This document shows positions 32,049 to 41,755 of a stretch of 64,000 bases of DNA, in pieces. The first letter of the stretch is position 1, and the number at the start of each line of letters is the position of its first letter. Position numbers and translations under genes: made by a program. This DNA comes from Yersinia aldovae ATCC 35236 (GTDB lineage: Bacteria; Pseudomonadota; Gammaproteobacteria; Enterobacterales; Enterobacteriaceae): the NCBI RefSeq assembly GCF_000173735.1, contig NZ_ACCB01000005.1:62001-126000 (forward strand), read 5' to 3'. The notes beneath the pieces are model-generated. The model worked only from the letters and a program-made list of their open reading frames with translations, had not been told where the DNA came from and did not search any database.

Positions 32049-33962
32049 ATGTCGTTAATTAGCATGTCCGGTGCCTGGTTGTCGTTCAGCGATGCACCTT
32101 TATTAGATAATACTGAATTGCATATTGAGGCAAACGAGCGCGTTTGTCTGGTGGGGCGCAATGGCGCGGGCAAATCCACCTTACTGAAAATTCTGAGCAA
32201 AGAAGTGCTGCTGGATGATGGTCGCATCATTTATGAGCAGGATTTGATTGTGGCGCGTCTGCAACAAGATCCACCGCGCAATGTGGCGGGTACAGTATTT
32301 GATTTTGTCGCCGAAGGGGTACAGGAACAGGCCGAACATCTGAAAGCCTACCACGCAACCTTGCATCAGGTTGAGTTGGACCCGAGCGAGAAGAACCTCA
32401 ACCGTCTGGCAGCATTGCAGGAGATCCTGGATCATCAAGGTTTGTGGCAATTAGACAGCCGGATTCAGGAAGTGCTGAAACAGTTGGGGCTGAGCGCGGA
32501 TGCTGAGCTTTCTTCGTTGTCGGGCGGCTGGTTGCGTAAAGCGGCATTAGGTCGCGCACTGGTTAGCTCACCAAAAGTATTGCTGCTGGATGAACCGACC
32601 AACCATTTAGACATTGAAACCATCAACTGGCTGGAGGGCTTCTTAAAAGAATTCCAGGGCAGCATTGTGTTTATCTCCCATGACCGCTCCTTTATCCGTG
32701 CAATGGCAACGCGCATTGTCGATCTGGATCGTGGCAAATTGGTATCATGGCCGGGTAATTACGAACTGTATCTTGCCAGCAAAGAAGAAGCGCTGCGGGT
32801 CGAAGAGCTGCAAAACGCTGAATTTGATCGCAAACTGGCGCAAGAAGAAGTGTGGATACGTCAGGGTATCAAAGCACGACGTACCCGTAACGAAGGCCGT
32901 GTTCGTGCCTTGAAAGCATTGCGGATGGAGCGTTCTGAGCGCCGCGACGTGATGGGTACGGCCAAGATGCAAGTCGAAGAGACGGTGCGATCAGGCAAAA
33001 TCGTCTTTGAGCTGGAGAATGTTAACTATCAGATTGATGGCAAAGTGCTGGTAAACGATTTCACCGCTCAGGTACAGCGCGGTGACAAAATAGCGCTGGT
33101 GGGGCCAAACGGCTGCGGTAAAACCACCTTGCTGAAATTGATGCTCGGTCAGCTTAATGCGGACAGCGGTAAAGTGCATTGCGGTACCAAGCTGGAAGTG
33201 GCCTATTTCGACCAACATCGTGCCGAATTAGACCCAGAACGTACCGTTATGGATAACCTGGCAGAAGGCAAGCAGGAAGTGATGGTCAATGGCCGTTCAC
33301 GCCACGTATTGGGTTATTTGCAAGACTTCTTGTTCCACCCGAAACGCGCGATGACCCCGGTGAAAGCGTTGTCTGGTGGTGAGCGTAACCGCTTGCTGTT
33401 GGCCAAACTGTTCCTTAAGCCAAGCAACTTGTTGATCCTCGATGAACCGACCAACGATCTGGATGTAGAAACGCTGGAGTTGCTCGAAGAGATGGTGGAC
33501 AGCTATCAGGGTACCGTGCTGCTGGTAAGCCATGACCGTCAATTCGTTGATAACTCAGTGACCGAATGCTGGATCTTTGAAGGGAATGGCCAGATTAACA
33601 GCTTTGTGGGCGGCTATTATGACGCACATCAGCAACGTGCTGAGGCAAAGCCTATCCGCCAGGTTGCGGCGAAAGTTGAAGAAACCAAAGCGGTAGCACC
33701 GGTTAAGAGTAATATGCCGGTGGCTAAACGCACTGGCAAGTTGAGCTATAATTTACAACGTGAGTTGGATCAGTTGCCACAACAGCTAGAAAAATTGGAA
33801 AATGAAATCAGTGGGTTACAGGCACAAGTCGGTCACGCAGATTTCTTCTCCCGCCCGCATGAAGAGACCCAACAGGTGTTGAAAGCATTAGCGGATGCTG
33901 AACAGGCATTAGAAGTGGCATTTGGCCGTTGGGAAGAGCTGGAAGCTCAGAAAAACAGCTAA
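32049..33962 (+). CDS. uup: ABC-F ATPase Uup
   Basis: Soluble ABC-F protein linked to ribosome function and suppression of transposon excision. 637 residues. ABC domain 1: Walker A GRNGAGKST, signature LSGGWLRKAALG, Walker B LLLDEPTNHLD. ABC domain 2: GPNGCGKTT, LSGGERNRLLLA, LILDEPTNDLD. A C-terminal coiled-coil, DNA-binding domain (about 560-637) completes it. There are no membrane segments. Confidence 0.97.
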   Translation: MSLISMSGAWLSFSDAPLLDNTELHIEANERVCLVGRNGAGKSTLLKILSKEVLLDDGRIIYEQDLIVARLQQDPPRNVAGTVFDFVAEGVQEQAEHLKAYHATLHQVELDPSEKNLNRLAALQEILDHQGLWQLDSRIQEVLKQLGLSADAELSSLSGGWLRKAALGRALVSSPKVLLLDEPTNHLDIETINWLEGFLKEFQGSIVFISHDRSFIRAMATRIVDLDRGKLVSWPGNYELYLASKEEALRVEELQNAEFDRKLAQEEVWIRQGIKARRTRNEGRVRALKALRMERSERRDVMGTAKMQVEETVRSGKIVFELENVNYQIDGKVLVNDFTAQVQRGDKIALVGPNGCGKTTLLKLMLGQLNADSGKVHCGTKLEVAYFDQHRAELDPERTVMDNLAEGKQEVMVNGRSRHVLGYLQDFLFHPKRAMTPVKALSGGERNRLLLAKLFLKPSNLLILDEPTNDLDVETLELLEEMVDSYQGTVLLVSHDRQFVDNSVTECWIFEGNGQINSFVGGYYDAHQQRAEAKPIRQVAAKVEETKAVAPVKSNMPVAKRTGKLSYNLQRELDQLPQQLEKLENEISGLQAQVGHADFFSRPHEETQQVLKALADAEQALEVAFGRWEELEAQKNS

Positions 33963-34050
33963 AAATGCATTTCCACCGTTCTGTTAAATGAAGAGCTATA
34001 CGATAATATTCATATTGTTATATTAGTATCATTACAATATGGTACTTAAC

Positions 34051-34248
34051 TATACCCAATAGATTTCAATGTGCAGGAAGGTGGCAAGTAACAGATAAAT
34101 GGGTTGTAAACCATTTTGAACAGTGCTTGCGCTGGCCCGAAGGATGAGCCTCTGATGAGGCTCATCATCCCGATGCGCTTACAGATGTAAGTGATTCGGG
34201 TTATTGAGCGTAGCCAACACTCTTGCAATTTGAAAGATAAGGGGATAC
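34051..34248. repeat. Intergenic palindromic repeat, copy 4
   Basis: A nearly complete copy in opposite orientation to copy 1: ACCCAATAGATTTCAATG at one end and TTGCAATTTGAAAGATAAGG at the other. Inside is a strong hairpin, GATGAGCCTC-TGAT-GAGGCTCATC, and TAAGTGATTCGGGT. It lies between uup and pqiA. Confidence 0.8.
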
Positions 34249-34272
34249 AGGCCAGCCGTAAGGACATAGATA

Positions 34273-35640
34273 TTGTATTCTGTTATTGAGCCTGAACACG
34301 GCGAGCATTCAGGGCCATCAGGGAACGTCATCCTGTGCCGGCAGTGTGACATGTCAGTGGTCTTACCCTCCCTGCCTTATCGCACTAAAGCGGTCTGTCC
34401 GCGTTGTAAAACCACACTAACTGCTCGGTGGGACGAACCACGTAAACGGCCTGTGGGCTATGCACTCAGTGCCTTATTCATGTTGGTGCTGGCTAATATG
34501 TTTCCCTTCGTCAACATGCGTGTGGCGGGGATCACCAGCGAAATTACGCTAATCCAAATACCGCGTGTGATGTTGGCAGATAACTATGCCAGCATGGCGA
34601 CACTGTTTATGGTGCTGGTTCAGTTGATTCCAGCATTTTGCATGATCGCGATTATTTTGCTCTGCCTGCGGGTACGTCTGCCATTGCGCTTGAAAACTAT
34701 GATGGCGAAAGTGCTATTTCAATTCAAAACCTGGTGCATGGTTGAGATTTTCCTCGCCGGTGTGCTGGTCAGTTTTGTCAAATTAATGGCCTATGGCGAA
34801 ATCGGCATAGGCAGCAGTTTTATTCCCTATTGTATCTTCTGCTTGTTGCAGGTGCGTGCTTTCCAATGTGTGGATCGCCATTGGATGTGGCAGGACATTG
34901 CCCCTGCACCCAAGCTGATGCAGCCGTTGATTGCTGGCCGCACAGGTTTGCGCCAAGGGTTGCGTTCCTGTGCGTGTTGTACCGCCATTCTGCCGCAATC
35001 ACAGCTTGAGTGTCCGCGCTGCCATACTCAAGGCTATGTTCGTCGTCGCAATAGCATACAGTGGACAATGGCGCTGTTGATTACCTCTATTCTGCTCTAT
35101 ATTCCGGCTAATCTGTTGCCGATTATGATTACCGAAAGTTTGGGCAACCAAATGGGTTCAACCATTATGGCTGGGGTTATTTTCTTATGGAGTGAAGGCT
35201 CCTATCCGGTGGCAATGGTGATTTTTATCGCCAGTATCATGGTACCTTCGTTAAAAATGTTGGCGATCGGCTGGCTATGTTGGGATGCCAAAGGCAAAGG
35301 CAAAGGCAAAGGCAAAGGCAAAGGCAAAGGCAAAGGCAAAGGCAAAGGCAAAGGCAAAGGCAAAGGCAAAGGCAACACCGATACTGAACGTATGCATTTT
35401 ATCTATGAAGTGGTGGAATTTGTTGGCCGCTGGTCAATGATCGATGTCTTTGTTATCGCAGTGCTTTCGTCATTAGTCCGTATCGGGCAATTGATGAGTA
35501 TCTATCCGGCGATTGGTGCACTGTTGTTTGCGATGGTGGTAATCCTGACTATGTTTGCCGCATTAACCTTTGATCCCCGTTTAACCTGGGATCAACTAAG
35601 TGAAACAACCCAAAAGGAGCCGCAAGGTGACGGACAATAA
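34273..35640 (+). CDS. pqiA: Intermembrane transport protein PqiA, with an expanded Gly-Lys repeat
   Basis: Inner-membrane component of the PqiABC lipid-transport system, which PqiB bridges across the periplasm. 455 residues with two homologous halves, each with a zinc-ribbon-like Cys pair motif (CRQC..CPRC; CACC..CPRC) followed by about four membrane segments. The start is a TTG at 34273 with AAGGA about nine bases upstream. A run of 14 AAAGGC hexamers (35290-35373) encodes alternating Lys-Gly after WDAKG. E. coli has only a few residues there. It overlaps pqiB by 14 bases. Confidence 0.93.
   Translation: MYSVIEPEHGEHSGPSGNVILCRQCDMSVVLPSLPYRTKAVCPRCKTTLTARWDEPRKRPVGYALSALFMLVLANMFPFVNMRVAGITSEITLIQIPRVMLADNYASMATLFMVLVQLIPAFCMIAIILLCLRVRLPLRLKTMMAKVLFQFKTWCMVEIFLAGVLVSFVKLMAYGEIGIGSSFIPYCIFCLLQVRAFQCVDRHWMWQDIAPAPKLMQPLIAGRTGLRQGLRSCACCTAILPQSQLECPRCHTQGYVRRRNSIQWTMALLITSILLYIPANLLPIMITESLGNQMGSTIMAGVIFLWSEGSYPVAMVIFIASIMVPSLKMLAIGWLCWDAKGKGKGKGKGKGKGKGKGKGKGKGKGKGNTDTERMHFIYEVVEFVGRWSMIDVFVIAVLSSLVRIGQLMSIYPAIGALLFAMVVILTMFAALTFDPRLTWDQLSETTQKEPQGDGQ
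35290..35373 (+). repeat. Hexanucleotide microsatellite (AAAGGC)14 inside pqiA
   Basis: Fourteen perfect AAAGGC units in frame, encoding (Lys-Gly)14 in a cytoplasmic loop. The hexamer keeps the reading frame whatever the copy number, so length can vary without inactivating pqiA. Confidence 0.98.
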
Positions 35641-37279
35641 TCCCAGCCAGAATGTGGCGGAAATTGAAAAAATCAAACGTTGGTCCCCAGTGTGGATTAT
35701 CCCGATTGTCACTGCACTGATTGGCGCGTGGGTACTGTTTTATCATTTCAGCCATCAGGGGCCACAGGTGGTTTTAACCACACTGAACGCTGAAGGTATT
35801 GAAGCAGGTAAGACCAAAATTAAGAGCCGCAGTGTGGATGTCGGTGTGGTTGAGCAGGTCACATTAAGTAAAGACCTCAATCACGTCATCATTCAGGCGC
35901 GTCTAAAATCGGGTATGAATACACTATTGCACGGCGATACCGTGTTCTGGGTGGTTAAGCCGCAGATTGGCCGTGAAGGTGTATCAGGCCTTGGGACACT
36001 GCTATCGGGTGCTTATATTGAACTGCAACCCGGCAGTAAAGGAAAGACATTAGGCGAATTTAAGTTGCTGGACTCACCGCCACTGGCATCTCCCGATGCT
36101 AAAGGTATCCGTATTATTCTCGACAGCAATCAGGCCGGCCAGCTAAATGCCGCTGATCCGGTGCTATTTCGTGGTTATCGTGTCGGTTCGGTGGAAAGCA
36201 GCACGTTTGATGCCAAATCACGCATGATGCGTTATCAGCTATTCATTGGCGCGCCTTATGACAGCCTGGTCACTACCAATGTTCGCTTCTGGAAAGACAG
36301 TGGTGTGGCGGTTGATCTCTCTTCACAAGGGATGCGTGTGGAGATGGCATCTTTGGCGACCTTATTCAGTGGCGGCGTCAGCTTTGATGTTCCCGATGGT
36401 TTGGACCCCGGCAAGCAAATTACCGAGCCTAAGGCCGAGTTCAAACTGTTTGATAACCGCAGTAGCATCCAAAATTCACTGTATACCGAACATGAAGATT
36501 TCTTACTGTTCTTCTCTGATTCAGTGCGTGGCCTGCAATCGGGTGCGCCAGTCGAATTCCGTGGTATTCGTGTTGGTACTGTAGCGGATGTGCCATTCTT
36601 TGCTGAGGGCATGAAACAGCGGGTTGATAATGATTTCCGTATCCCAGTGCTTATTCGTATTGAGCCGGGTCGGTTCCAGAATGATTTGGGGCCGGATGCC
36701 AACTTCGCCCAAATGCTGAAAACTGCCAAAGAGCGTGGTCTGCGTGCATCACTAAAATCAGGTAACCTACTGACCGGCGCACTGTTTGTCGATCTGGATT
36801 TTTACCCAGATGCAAAACCGTGGAAAGGGCCACTGGAAGTCGCGGGCTATCCATTGTTGCCAACCGCCAGCGGTGGTTTGGCACAGATTCAGCAAAAAGT
36901 GATGCAGACGCTGGATAAAATTAATAATCTGCCGCTGGACCCAATGGTTACTGAAGTCACCAAAACGCTGGCTGAAAGCCAGAGAACCATGCGCGAAACG
37001 CAGAAAACCCTGGAAGCGCTGACCGCTATCACTTCCAGCCCGGCGATGCAGGATATGCCAAAAGACCTGCAAAAGACCTTGAATGAGCTGAATCGCAGCA
37101 TGAAAGGTTTCCAACCCGGTTCACCGGCTTACAATAAAATGGTGGGTGATATGCAGCGCTTAGATCAGGTGTTGCGTGAATTACAACCGGTATTGCGTAC
37201 GTTAAATGAAAAGAGCAACGCGCTGGTATTTGAAGCGGCAGGAAGTCAGGACCCTCAGCCTAAGAAGGCCAAAAAATGA
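35627..37279 (+). CDS. pqiB: Intermembrane transport protein PqiB (MCE protein)
   Basis: About 550 residues. One N-terminal membrane anchor (PVWIIPIVTALIGAWVLFYH) precedes three MCE domains (around EGIEAGKTKIKSRSVDVG, DPVLFRGYRVGSV and APVEFRGIRVGTV) and a long C-terminal helical region that forms the needle-like periplasmic tunnel for lipid transport. I chose the GTG at 35627 because GGAG lies eight bases upstream; another in-frame GTG at 35600 would add nine residues. It overlaps pqiA by 14 bases and pqiC by four. Confidence 0.94.
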   Translation: MTDNNPSQNVAEIEKIKRWSPVWIIPIVTALIGAWVLFYHFSHQGPQVVLTTLNAEGIEAGKTKIKSRSVDVGVVEQVTLSKDLNHVIIQARLKSGMNTLLHGDTVFWVVKPQIGREGVSGLGTLLSGAYIELQPGSKGKTLGEFKLLDSPPLASPDAKGIRIILDSNQAGQLNAADPVLFRGYRVGSVESSTFDAKSRMMRYQLFIGAPYDSLVTTNVRFWKDSGVAVDLSSQGMRVEMASLATLFSGGVSFDVPDGLDPGKQITEPKAEFKLFDNRSSIQNSLYTEHEDFLLFFSDSVRGLQSGAPVEFRGIRVGTVADVPFFAEGMKQRVDNDFRIPVLIRIEPGRFQNDLGPDANFAQMLKTAKERGLRASLKSGNLLTGALFVDLDFYPDAKPWKGPLEVAGYPLLPTASGGLAQIQQKVMQTLDKINNLPLDPMVTEVTKTLAESQRTMRETQKTLEALTAITSSPAMQDMPKDLQKTLNELNRSMKGFQPGSPAYNKMVGDMQRLDQVLRELQPVLRTLNEKSNALVFEAAGSQDPQPKKAKK

Positions 37280-37836
37280 TGAAATGGATGGCAGTTATCG
37301 CAGTGCTGTTACTCAGTGCTTGCAGCAGTGATGTCAGCAAAACGTACTATCAGCTACCGGCCTTGAGCGCACCCGCGACTGCCAGTAGCAGTGTGGCATC
37401 GAAGCAACTGTGGGTAGAGCATGTCAGCGTAGCCGACTATCTGGCGGCGGCTGGCGTGGTATATCAAACTAATGATGTGCAGTATGTGATTGCCAGTAAT
37501 AACCTTTGGGCCAGCCCGTTAGATCAACAGTTGCAGCAAACATTAGTGACCAATCTGAGCGATGCGCTGCCGGGCTGGTTGGTCTCTTCACAGCCACTCG
37601 ATAGCGATCAGGATGTTCTGAATGTCACGATAACCGGGTTCCACGGCCGCTATGACGGGCGGGCGATTATTCGTGGCGTCTGGATACTGAAACATCAAGG
37701 GCAACTGATTAAACAGCCATTCGATCTTGAGCTTAAACAAAGTGAAGATGGCTATGACGCGCTGATTCGCACATTGGCAGAAGGCTGGCAACAGGAAGCC
37801 AAAATGATTGCAGCCCAGCTACAAAACGTTAAGTAA
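37276..37836 (+). CDS. pqiC: Outer-membrane lipoprotein PqiC
   Basis: 186 residues with a lipoprotein signal peptide (MMKWMAVIAVLLLSAC; lipobox LLSAC, acylated Cys16) and an ABC-transport auxiliary domain (DUF330). It forms the outer-membrane ring that docks PqiB. The start overlaps the pqiB stop (ATGA), closing the pqiABC operon. Confidence 0.93.
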   Translation: MMKWMAVIAVLLLSACSSDVSKTYYQLPALSAPATASSSVASKQLWVEHVSVADYLAAAGVVYQTNDVQYVIASNNLWASPLDQQLQQTLVTNLSDALPGWLVSSQPLDSDQDVLNVTITGFHGRYDGRAIIRGVWILKHQGQLIKQPFDLELKQSEDGYDALIRTLAEGWQQEAKMIAAQLQNVK

Positions 37837-37849
37837 TCTTTGAGGTTAT

Positions 37850-37882
37850 TGCCCCTGATGGCTCGACCCACGCCATCAGGGG
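37850..37882 (+). terminator. Hairpin after pqiC
   Basis: GCCCCTGATGGC pairs with GCCATCAGGGGC around a nine-base loop. It lacks a clear T run, so it may be a processing or weak terminator hairpin. The rest of the gap to 38185 should hold the rmf promoter; I see no other gene. Confidence 0.6.
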
Positions 37883-38185
37883 CTGTCCTCACCGATTGAG
37901 CGCGAGTCGTTGAGGCCTGTCAGTATCGGTATTCCTTCCTAATCCTCTTTCATGGTGATAAAAAAACACCGTGAACGAGGATTTTCATTTAATATCAGCG
38001 GCTTACATCTGGTTGTCTCAAATCAATCACTTAGCAAATTCTGCGGGCATAGCTCACAAATGTGACATTGGCGTGAATTTTGCGCATTGCTTTTCTGTTT
38101 CTTAAGGTCTATCACTTAACTGTGACTGTGCATAAAGTGGTCACTGTTTTCTTTCCACCAGACCGAAAGATGAGGGAAACGAGGC

Positions 38186-38353
38186 ATGAAGAGACAGAAA
38201 CGAGATCGCCTTGAAAGGGCGTTGTCACGCGGATATCAAGCAGGTATTTCAGGGCGTTCAAGGGAAATTTGTCCCTATCAAGCATTAGACGCTAGATCAC
38301 ATTGGTTAGGAGGTTGGCGACAAGCCATGGAGGACAGGGCTGTGACCGCTTAA
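38186..38353 (+). CDS. rmf: Ribosome modulation factor
   Basis: 55 residues, MKRQKRDRLERAL..., nearly the E. coli protein. It binds 70S ribosomes in stationary phase and dimerises them to inactive 100S particles. CPYQ and HWLGGWRQAMEDR are conserved. The ATG follows GAGGC closely, with AGGG further upstream. It lies between pqiC and fabA, as in E. coli, with its own terminator. Confidence 0.97.
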   Translation: MKRQKRDRLERALSRGYQAGISGRSREICPYQALDARSHWLGGWRQAMEDRAVTA

Positions 38354-38379
38354 GCGGCTCTCTGTCAGACTAAGGGATC

Positions 38380-38418
38380 ACCTCCGCTTTATGCGCATAT
38401 TGCGGAGGTTTTCATTTT
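38380..38418 (+). terminator. Terminator after rmf
   Basis: ACCTCCGC pairs with GCGGAGGT around a large loop that itself contains ATGCGCAT; TTTTCATTTTT follows. The rest of the gap to 38614 shows no gene. Confidence 0.75.
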
Positions 38419-38614
38419 TACTCTTGGTACTTGGTACTTGTCACTGCAGCGCTGTTGGCTGCCTTGATACCACAGCCGAAAGGGGAAACTGTATCCATAT
38501 CCCTTAATTACCGCACGGTGCATATTGCAGTTACTGTTATTTAAAAAAGCACCACAAAGCACTCGAATAATCACGCTGGGGGCCATAAAACGTACCCCAA
38601 CAAGAGGTAAGATA

Positions 38615-39133
38615 TTAGAAAGCCGCAGTGTCTTTAAACAGGCCCACTTTTAAGTCGGTGGCGGTATAAATCACTTTGCCGTCGACCAAGACTTCACCAT
38701 CAGCCACACCCATGATCAATTTACGCATAATAACGCGTTTAAAATGAATACGGTATGTCACTTTTTGGGCATCTGGAAGAACTTGACCGGTAAATTTAAC
38801 TTCGCCAACACCGAGCGCGCGGCCTTTGCCTTCACCACCCAGCCAGCCAAGATAGAAACCAACCAACTGCCACATAGCATCAAGGCCCAGACAGCCAGGC
38901 ATTACTGGGTCACCAATGAAGTGGCAACCGAAGAACCATAGGTCTGGATTAATATCCAGTTCCGCTTCCACATAACCTTTGCCATAGTTGCCACCGTCTT
39001 GCGTCATTTTGATGACACGGTCCATCATTAACATATTGCCTGCTGGCAATGGTGGCCCACCAGCGCCAAATAATTCGCCACGGCCAGATGCTTCAAGGTC
39101 TTCTTTTGTATAGGATTCGCGTTTATCTACCAT
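38615..39133 (-). CDS. fabA: 3-hydroxydecanoyl-ACP dehydratase/isomerase
   Basis: The enzyme that introduces the cis double bond in anaerobic unsaturated fatty-acid synthesis. 172 residues, as in E. coli. The hot-dog fold has active-site His71 ([13 protein letters not shown]) and Asp85 (GLDAMW). The promoter region holds a perfect FabR-type palindrome. It is transcribed leftwards, with lonH upstream in the same direction. Confidence 0.98.
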   Translation of the reverse strand: MVDKRESYTKEDLEASGRGELFGAGGPPLPAGNMLMMDRVIKMTQDGGNYGKGYVEAELDINPDLWFFGCHFIGDPVMPGCLGLDAMWQLVGFYLGWLGGEGKGRALGVGEVKFTGQVLPDAQKVTYRIHFKRVIMRKLIMGVADGEVLVDGKVIYTATDLKVGLFKDTAAF

Positions 39134-39171
39134 GTTCTCAGTAAGCCTTATTTTAGTGAAGTGCGCAGAAT

Positions 39172-39189
39172 AGCGTACAGCTGTACGCT
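39172..39189. promoter_or_regulatory. FabR-type operator upstream of fabA
   Basis: AGCGTACAGCTGTACGCT is a perfect 18-base palindrome, 39 bases before the fabA start. It resembles the E. coli FabR site at fabA (AGCGTACA...), which represses unsaturated fatty-acid synthesis. Confidence 0.75.
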
Positions 39190-39201
39190 GAGCAAGTCCG
39201 A

Positions 39202-40974
39202 TCAGCCCTGGTTGAACCAGTTAAGCCAGCGTAATGGCCACGGCCAGCGGCGTCTGTCCTGCGGATTTATCTGTGCGATACGCTCCTGAATTATACCCAA
39301 TAAGCTCGGTTGCTGCTCATCTGCGTACACCATGCCGGTTAGTAAGGGTAACGCTTCAGTCACGCTATCAACGGCCCACAGATGGAATTGCCCCTGTTGT
39401 ACCGCCTCAACCACTGCCTGATTCAAACACAGATGGCGGACATTCGTGGTAGGCAGTATCACCCCCTGGCTTCCGGTTAATCCACGGCGTTGGCAAGCCT
39501 CGAAGAAACCTTCAATCTTTTCATTCACACCGCCAATCGGCTGCACATTGCCAAATTGGTCGACAGATCCCGTCACGGCAATTTGCTGGTTGATGGGTTG
39601 GTGAGAAAGCGCACTGACCAATGCGCAAAGTTCAGCCAATGATGCGCTATCGCCATCGACTTCACCATAGGACTGCTCGAAAACAATGGAAGCGGAGAAG
39701 GGCAGTGGTTGATCAAGTTCTAATTCTGAAATCAAGAATGCCTGCATAATCATCATGCCTTTAGCATGAATATTGCCACCCAGTTCGGCTTTGCGCTCAA
39801 CGTCAACAAATTCACCGTCACCCAGATGAACCACGCAGCTAATACGTGCAGGCTCACCAAAAGCATGAGGGTGGCCAGGGTATTCCAGAACGGACAGGCC
39901 ATTAATCTGCCCAACAACCTGCCCTTCGGTTTCAACCAGGATCTGCCCCAGTTCAATCTCATCTTGCATTCGTTCAGCAAGATAGCTTTGTCGCCAATCA
40001 CGGGCGTTTAGTGCCGATTCCAACGCATTTGCAGTAAGGGTATCTTCTTCGACATACAGTGCGGCTTCTGCCAGTTGATGAGTCAACCACTGTGGGCATA
40101 ATGGCAGGCTACCTTGATCGCCGCTGTAGCGCACCGCCTGACGTAACAGAACCGGCCATGCGTCTGCGGATAGCGGAGGCAACTGCTTTTGGTGTAGCAG
40201 GGTGTTGATGTAGCTACACCATAGCGTCATGCCATCAATATCAACCAGAGGCAGTTCAACTTCAAACTCACCATATATGGCCAGTTCGCCAAGCTCTGGT
40301 TCCATGTCATGGAAATCACCCAGTCCCAGACGGTCACCCACCAATATCAGACGCAGGTCTAGTGGCATCGATGGAATATGAACGGGCAATGGGCGGGTTT
40401 CATCAGGGGGTAACCAGTCAAAGCGCTGTTGCACGATCATTTGTTTCAAACGCAACCACATCAGTGGCTGAGCCTGTAAGGCGCGAATTGATAAGATCAA
40501 CACGCCACCATTAGCTTGATGAACCAGGCCAGGTTGCAGTGTTATTTGATCTTTATACCATCTCATGCAACCAAACAGTTGCTCCGGTTCAACCCACTCT
40601 TGGTAGAGGCAACGTGAACGCGCAGCAAAGCGCTCGTCACCGTGTTGTGCGGGTTGCCAGGTGACAAGGTGGTCTTGCACTTGATAGTCGCCACCAAACA
40701 AGCCAGCGGCTTCTGGTTGCAGCTCTTTAACGGCTTGTGCGATTAATGCCAGATAGTCAGTGCTTTCTTGTGCTTTGATCAGCATAAAGCGCGGTTTGGA
40801 TTGTGGATGACAAAACAGTGTCATGCCATTCTCTAACCGGGGCTGAATTGCAGCAAAGGAGATAGGCTCCAACTGGGAGGCAGTAGCAAATAACGCTTCA
40901 TAAGGCGTTGTGTTCGGCAGCAGGGACTGCCATTCAAGTCGGTTATTGGTCAAAGTGATAGATGCAATCGTCAA
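39202..40974 (-). CDS. lonH: Lon-like protease LonH (YcbZ)
   Basis: 590 residues, against 586 in E. coli YcbZ. The C-terminal Lon S16 protease domain has the catalytic Ser in [14 protein letters not shown] and the Lys in [11 protein letters not shown]. The N-terminal region looks like a degenerate AAA+ domain; I do not see a classical Walker A. The substrate is unknown. It lies between fabA and matP, as in E. coli. Confidence 0.93.
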   Translation of the reverse strand: MTIASITLTNNRLEWQSLLPNTTPYEALFATASQLEPISFAAIQPRLENGMTLFCHPQSKPRFMLIKAQESTDYLALIAQAVKELQPEAAGLFGGDYQVQDHLVTWQPAQHGDERFAARSRCLYQEWVEPEQLFGCMRWYKDQITLQPGLVHQANGGVLILSIRALQAQPLMWLRLKQMIVQQRFDWLPPDETRPLPVHIPSMPLDLRLILVGDRLGLGDFHDMEPELGELAIYGEFEVELPLVDIDGMTLWCSYINTLLHQKQLPPLSADAWPVLLRQAVRYSGDQGSLPLCPQWLTHQLAEAALYVEEDTLTANALESALNARDWRQSYLAERMQDEIELGQILVETEGQVVGQINGLSVLEYPGHPHAFGEPARISCVVHLGDGEFVDVERKAELGGNIHAKGMMIMQAFLISELELDQPLPFSASIVFEQSYGEVDGDSASLAELCALVSALSHQPINQQIAVTGSVDQFGNVQPIGGVNEKIEGFFEACQRRGLTGSQGVILPTTNVRHLCLNQAVVEAVQQGQFHLWAVDSVTEALPLLTGMVYADEQQPSLLGIIQERIAQINPQDRRRWPWPLRWLNWFNQG

Positions 40975-41163
40975 AAAGGGAAAGAGCGATTATACAAGAA
41001 TAACGCAGGCTGCATATACGTAGAGTGGCAGTTGGGCGTAAGGAGTAAGATATCAACAGTATTCTGTACGAAAAATAAACTAATCATGGTCTTTTAGCAG
41101 GGGGGAATTTCGGGTAAAGCTGTTATGCTTGACTTAAGTTACACGGTCACTGAAGAGCTCGCG

Positions 41164-41610
41164 ATGAAATATCAACAACTGGAAAACCTGGAAAGTGGTT
41201 GGAAATGGGCATATTTGGTAAAAAAGCACCGAGAAGGTGAGGCTATTACCCGCCATATTGAAAATAGCGCAGCCACAGATGCAGTAGAGCAACTGATTAA
41301 ACTGGAAAATGAACCCGTTAAGGTGCTGGAGTGGATTGATGTACATATGAATGTCAATCTGGCCACGCGGATGAAGCAGACTATCCGTGCCCGGCGTAAG
41401 CGGCATTTTAATGCGGAACATCAACATACCCGTAAAAAGTCCATCGATCTGGAATTTTTGGTATGGCAGCGTCTGGCTGCATTAGCCCGCCGCCGTGGCA
41501 ATACGTTATCAGATACTGTTGTTCAGCTAATTGAAGATGCTGAACGCAAAGAGAAGTATGCCAGCCAGATGTCATCGCTAAAGCAGGATTTGAAGGATAT
41601 TCTTGGTTAA
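41164..41610 (+). CDS. matP: Macrodomain Ter protein MatP
   Basis: 148 residues; binds matS sites in the terminus macrodomain, bridges them, displaces MukBEF from Ter and links Ter to the divisome through ZapB. The start [15 protein letters not shown] matches E. coli; an extension to 41125 is unlikely. The ribbon-helix-helix DNA-binding region is near [15 protein letters not shown], with a C-terminal coiled coil. Its targets and partner (mukBEF) are also in this window. Confidence 0.96.
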   Translation: MKYQQLENLESGWKWAYLVKKHREGEAITRHIENSAATDAVEQLIKLENEPVKVLEWIDVHMNVNLATRMKQTIRARRKRHFNAEHQHTRKKSIDLEFLVWQRLAALARRRGNTLSDTVVQLIEDAERKEKYASQMSSLKQDLKDILG

Positions 41611-41714
41611 AAAAGCTAGCCGGTGTGGGCTACCCAAACTGCATAAATCCAGCAAACCTTGTGTGATAAAAGAACCCTGCAACCACCTTAATTAGTTCAG
41701 GAATGCAGGATAAA

Positions 41715-41741
41715 AAAAACCCCGCAATGCGGGGTTTTTTA
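41715..41741. terminator. Bidirectional terminator between matP and ompA
   Basis: CCCCGC (41720-41725) pairs with GCGGGG (41729-41734) around a three-base loop, with A and T runs on the two sides. Confidence 0.9.
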
Positions 41742-41755
41742 TGAAAGGAGTAAAC

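Noticed and set aside
35290-35373. Short regular repeats as a CRISPR array
   Set aside because: The units are six-base tandem repeats with no spacers, in frame within pqiA. No CRISPR array or cas gene is visible in the window.
38389-38586. 65-residue minus-strand frame between rmf and fabA
   Set aside because: Overlaps the rmf terminator, with no convincing start or recognisable motif.
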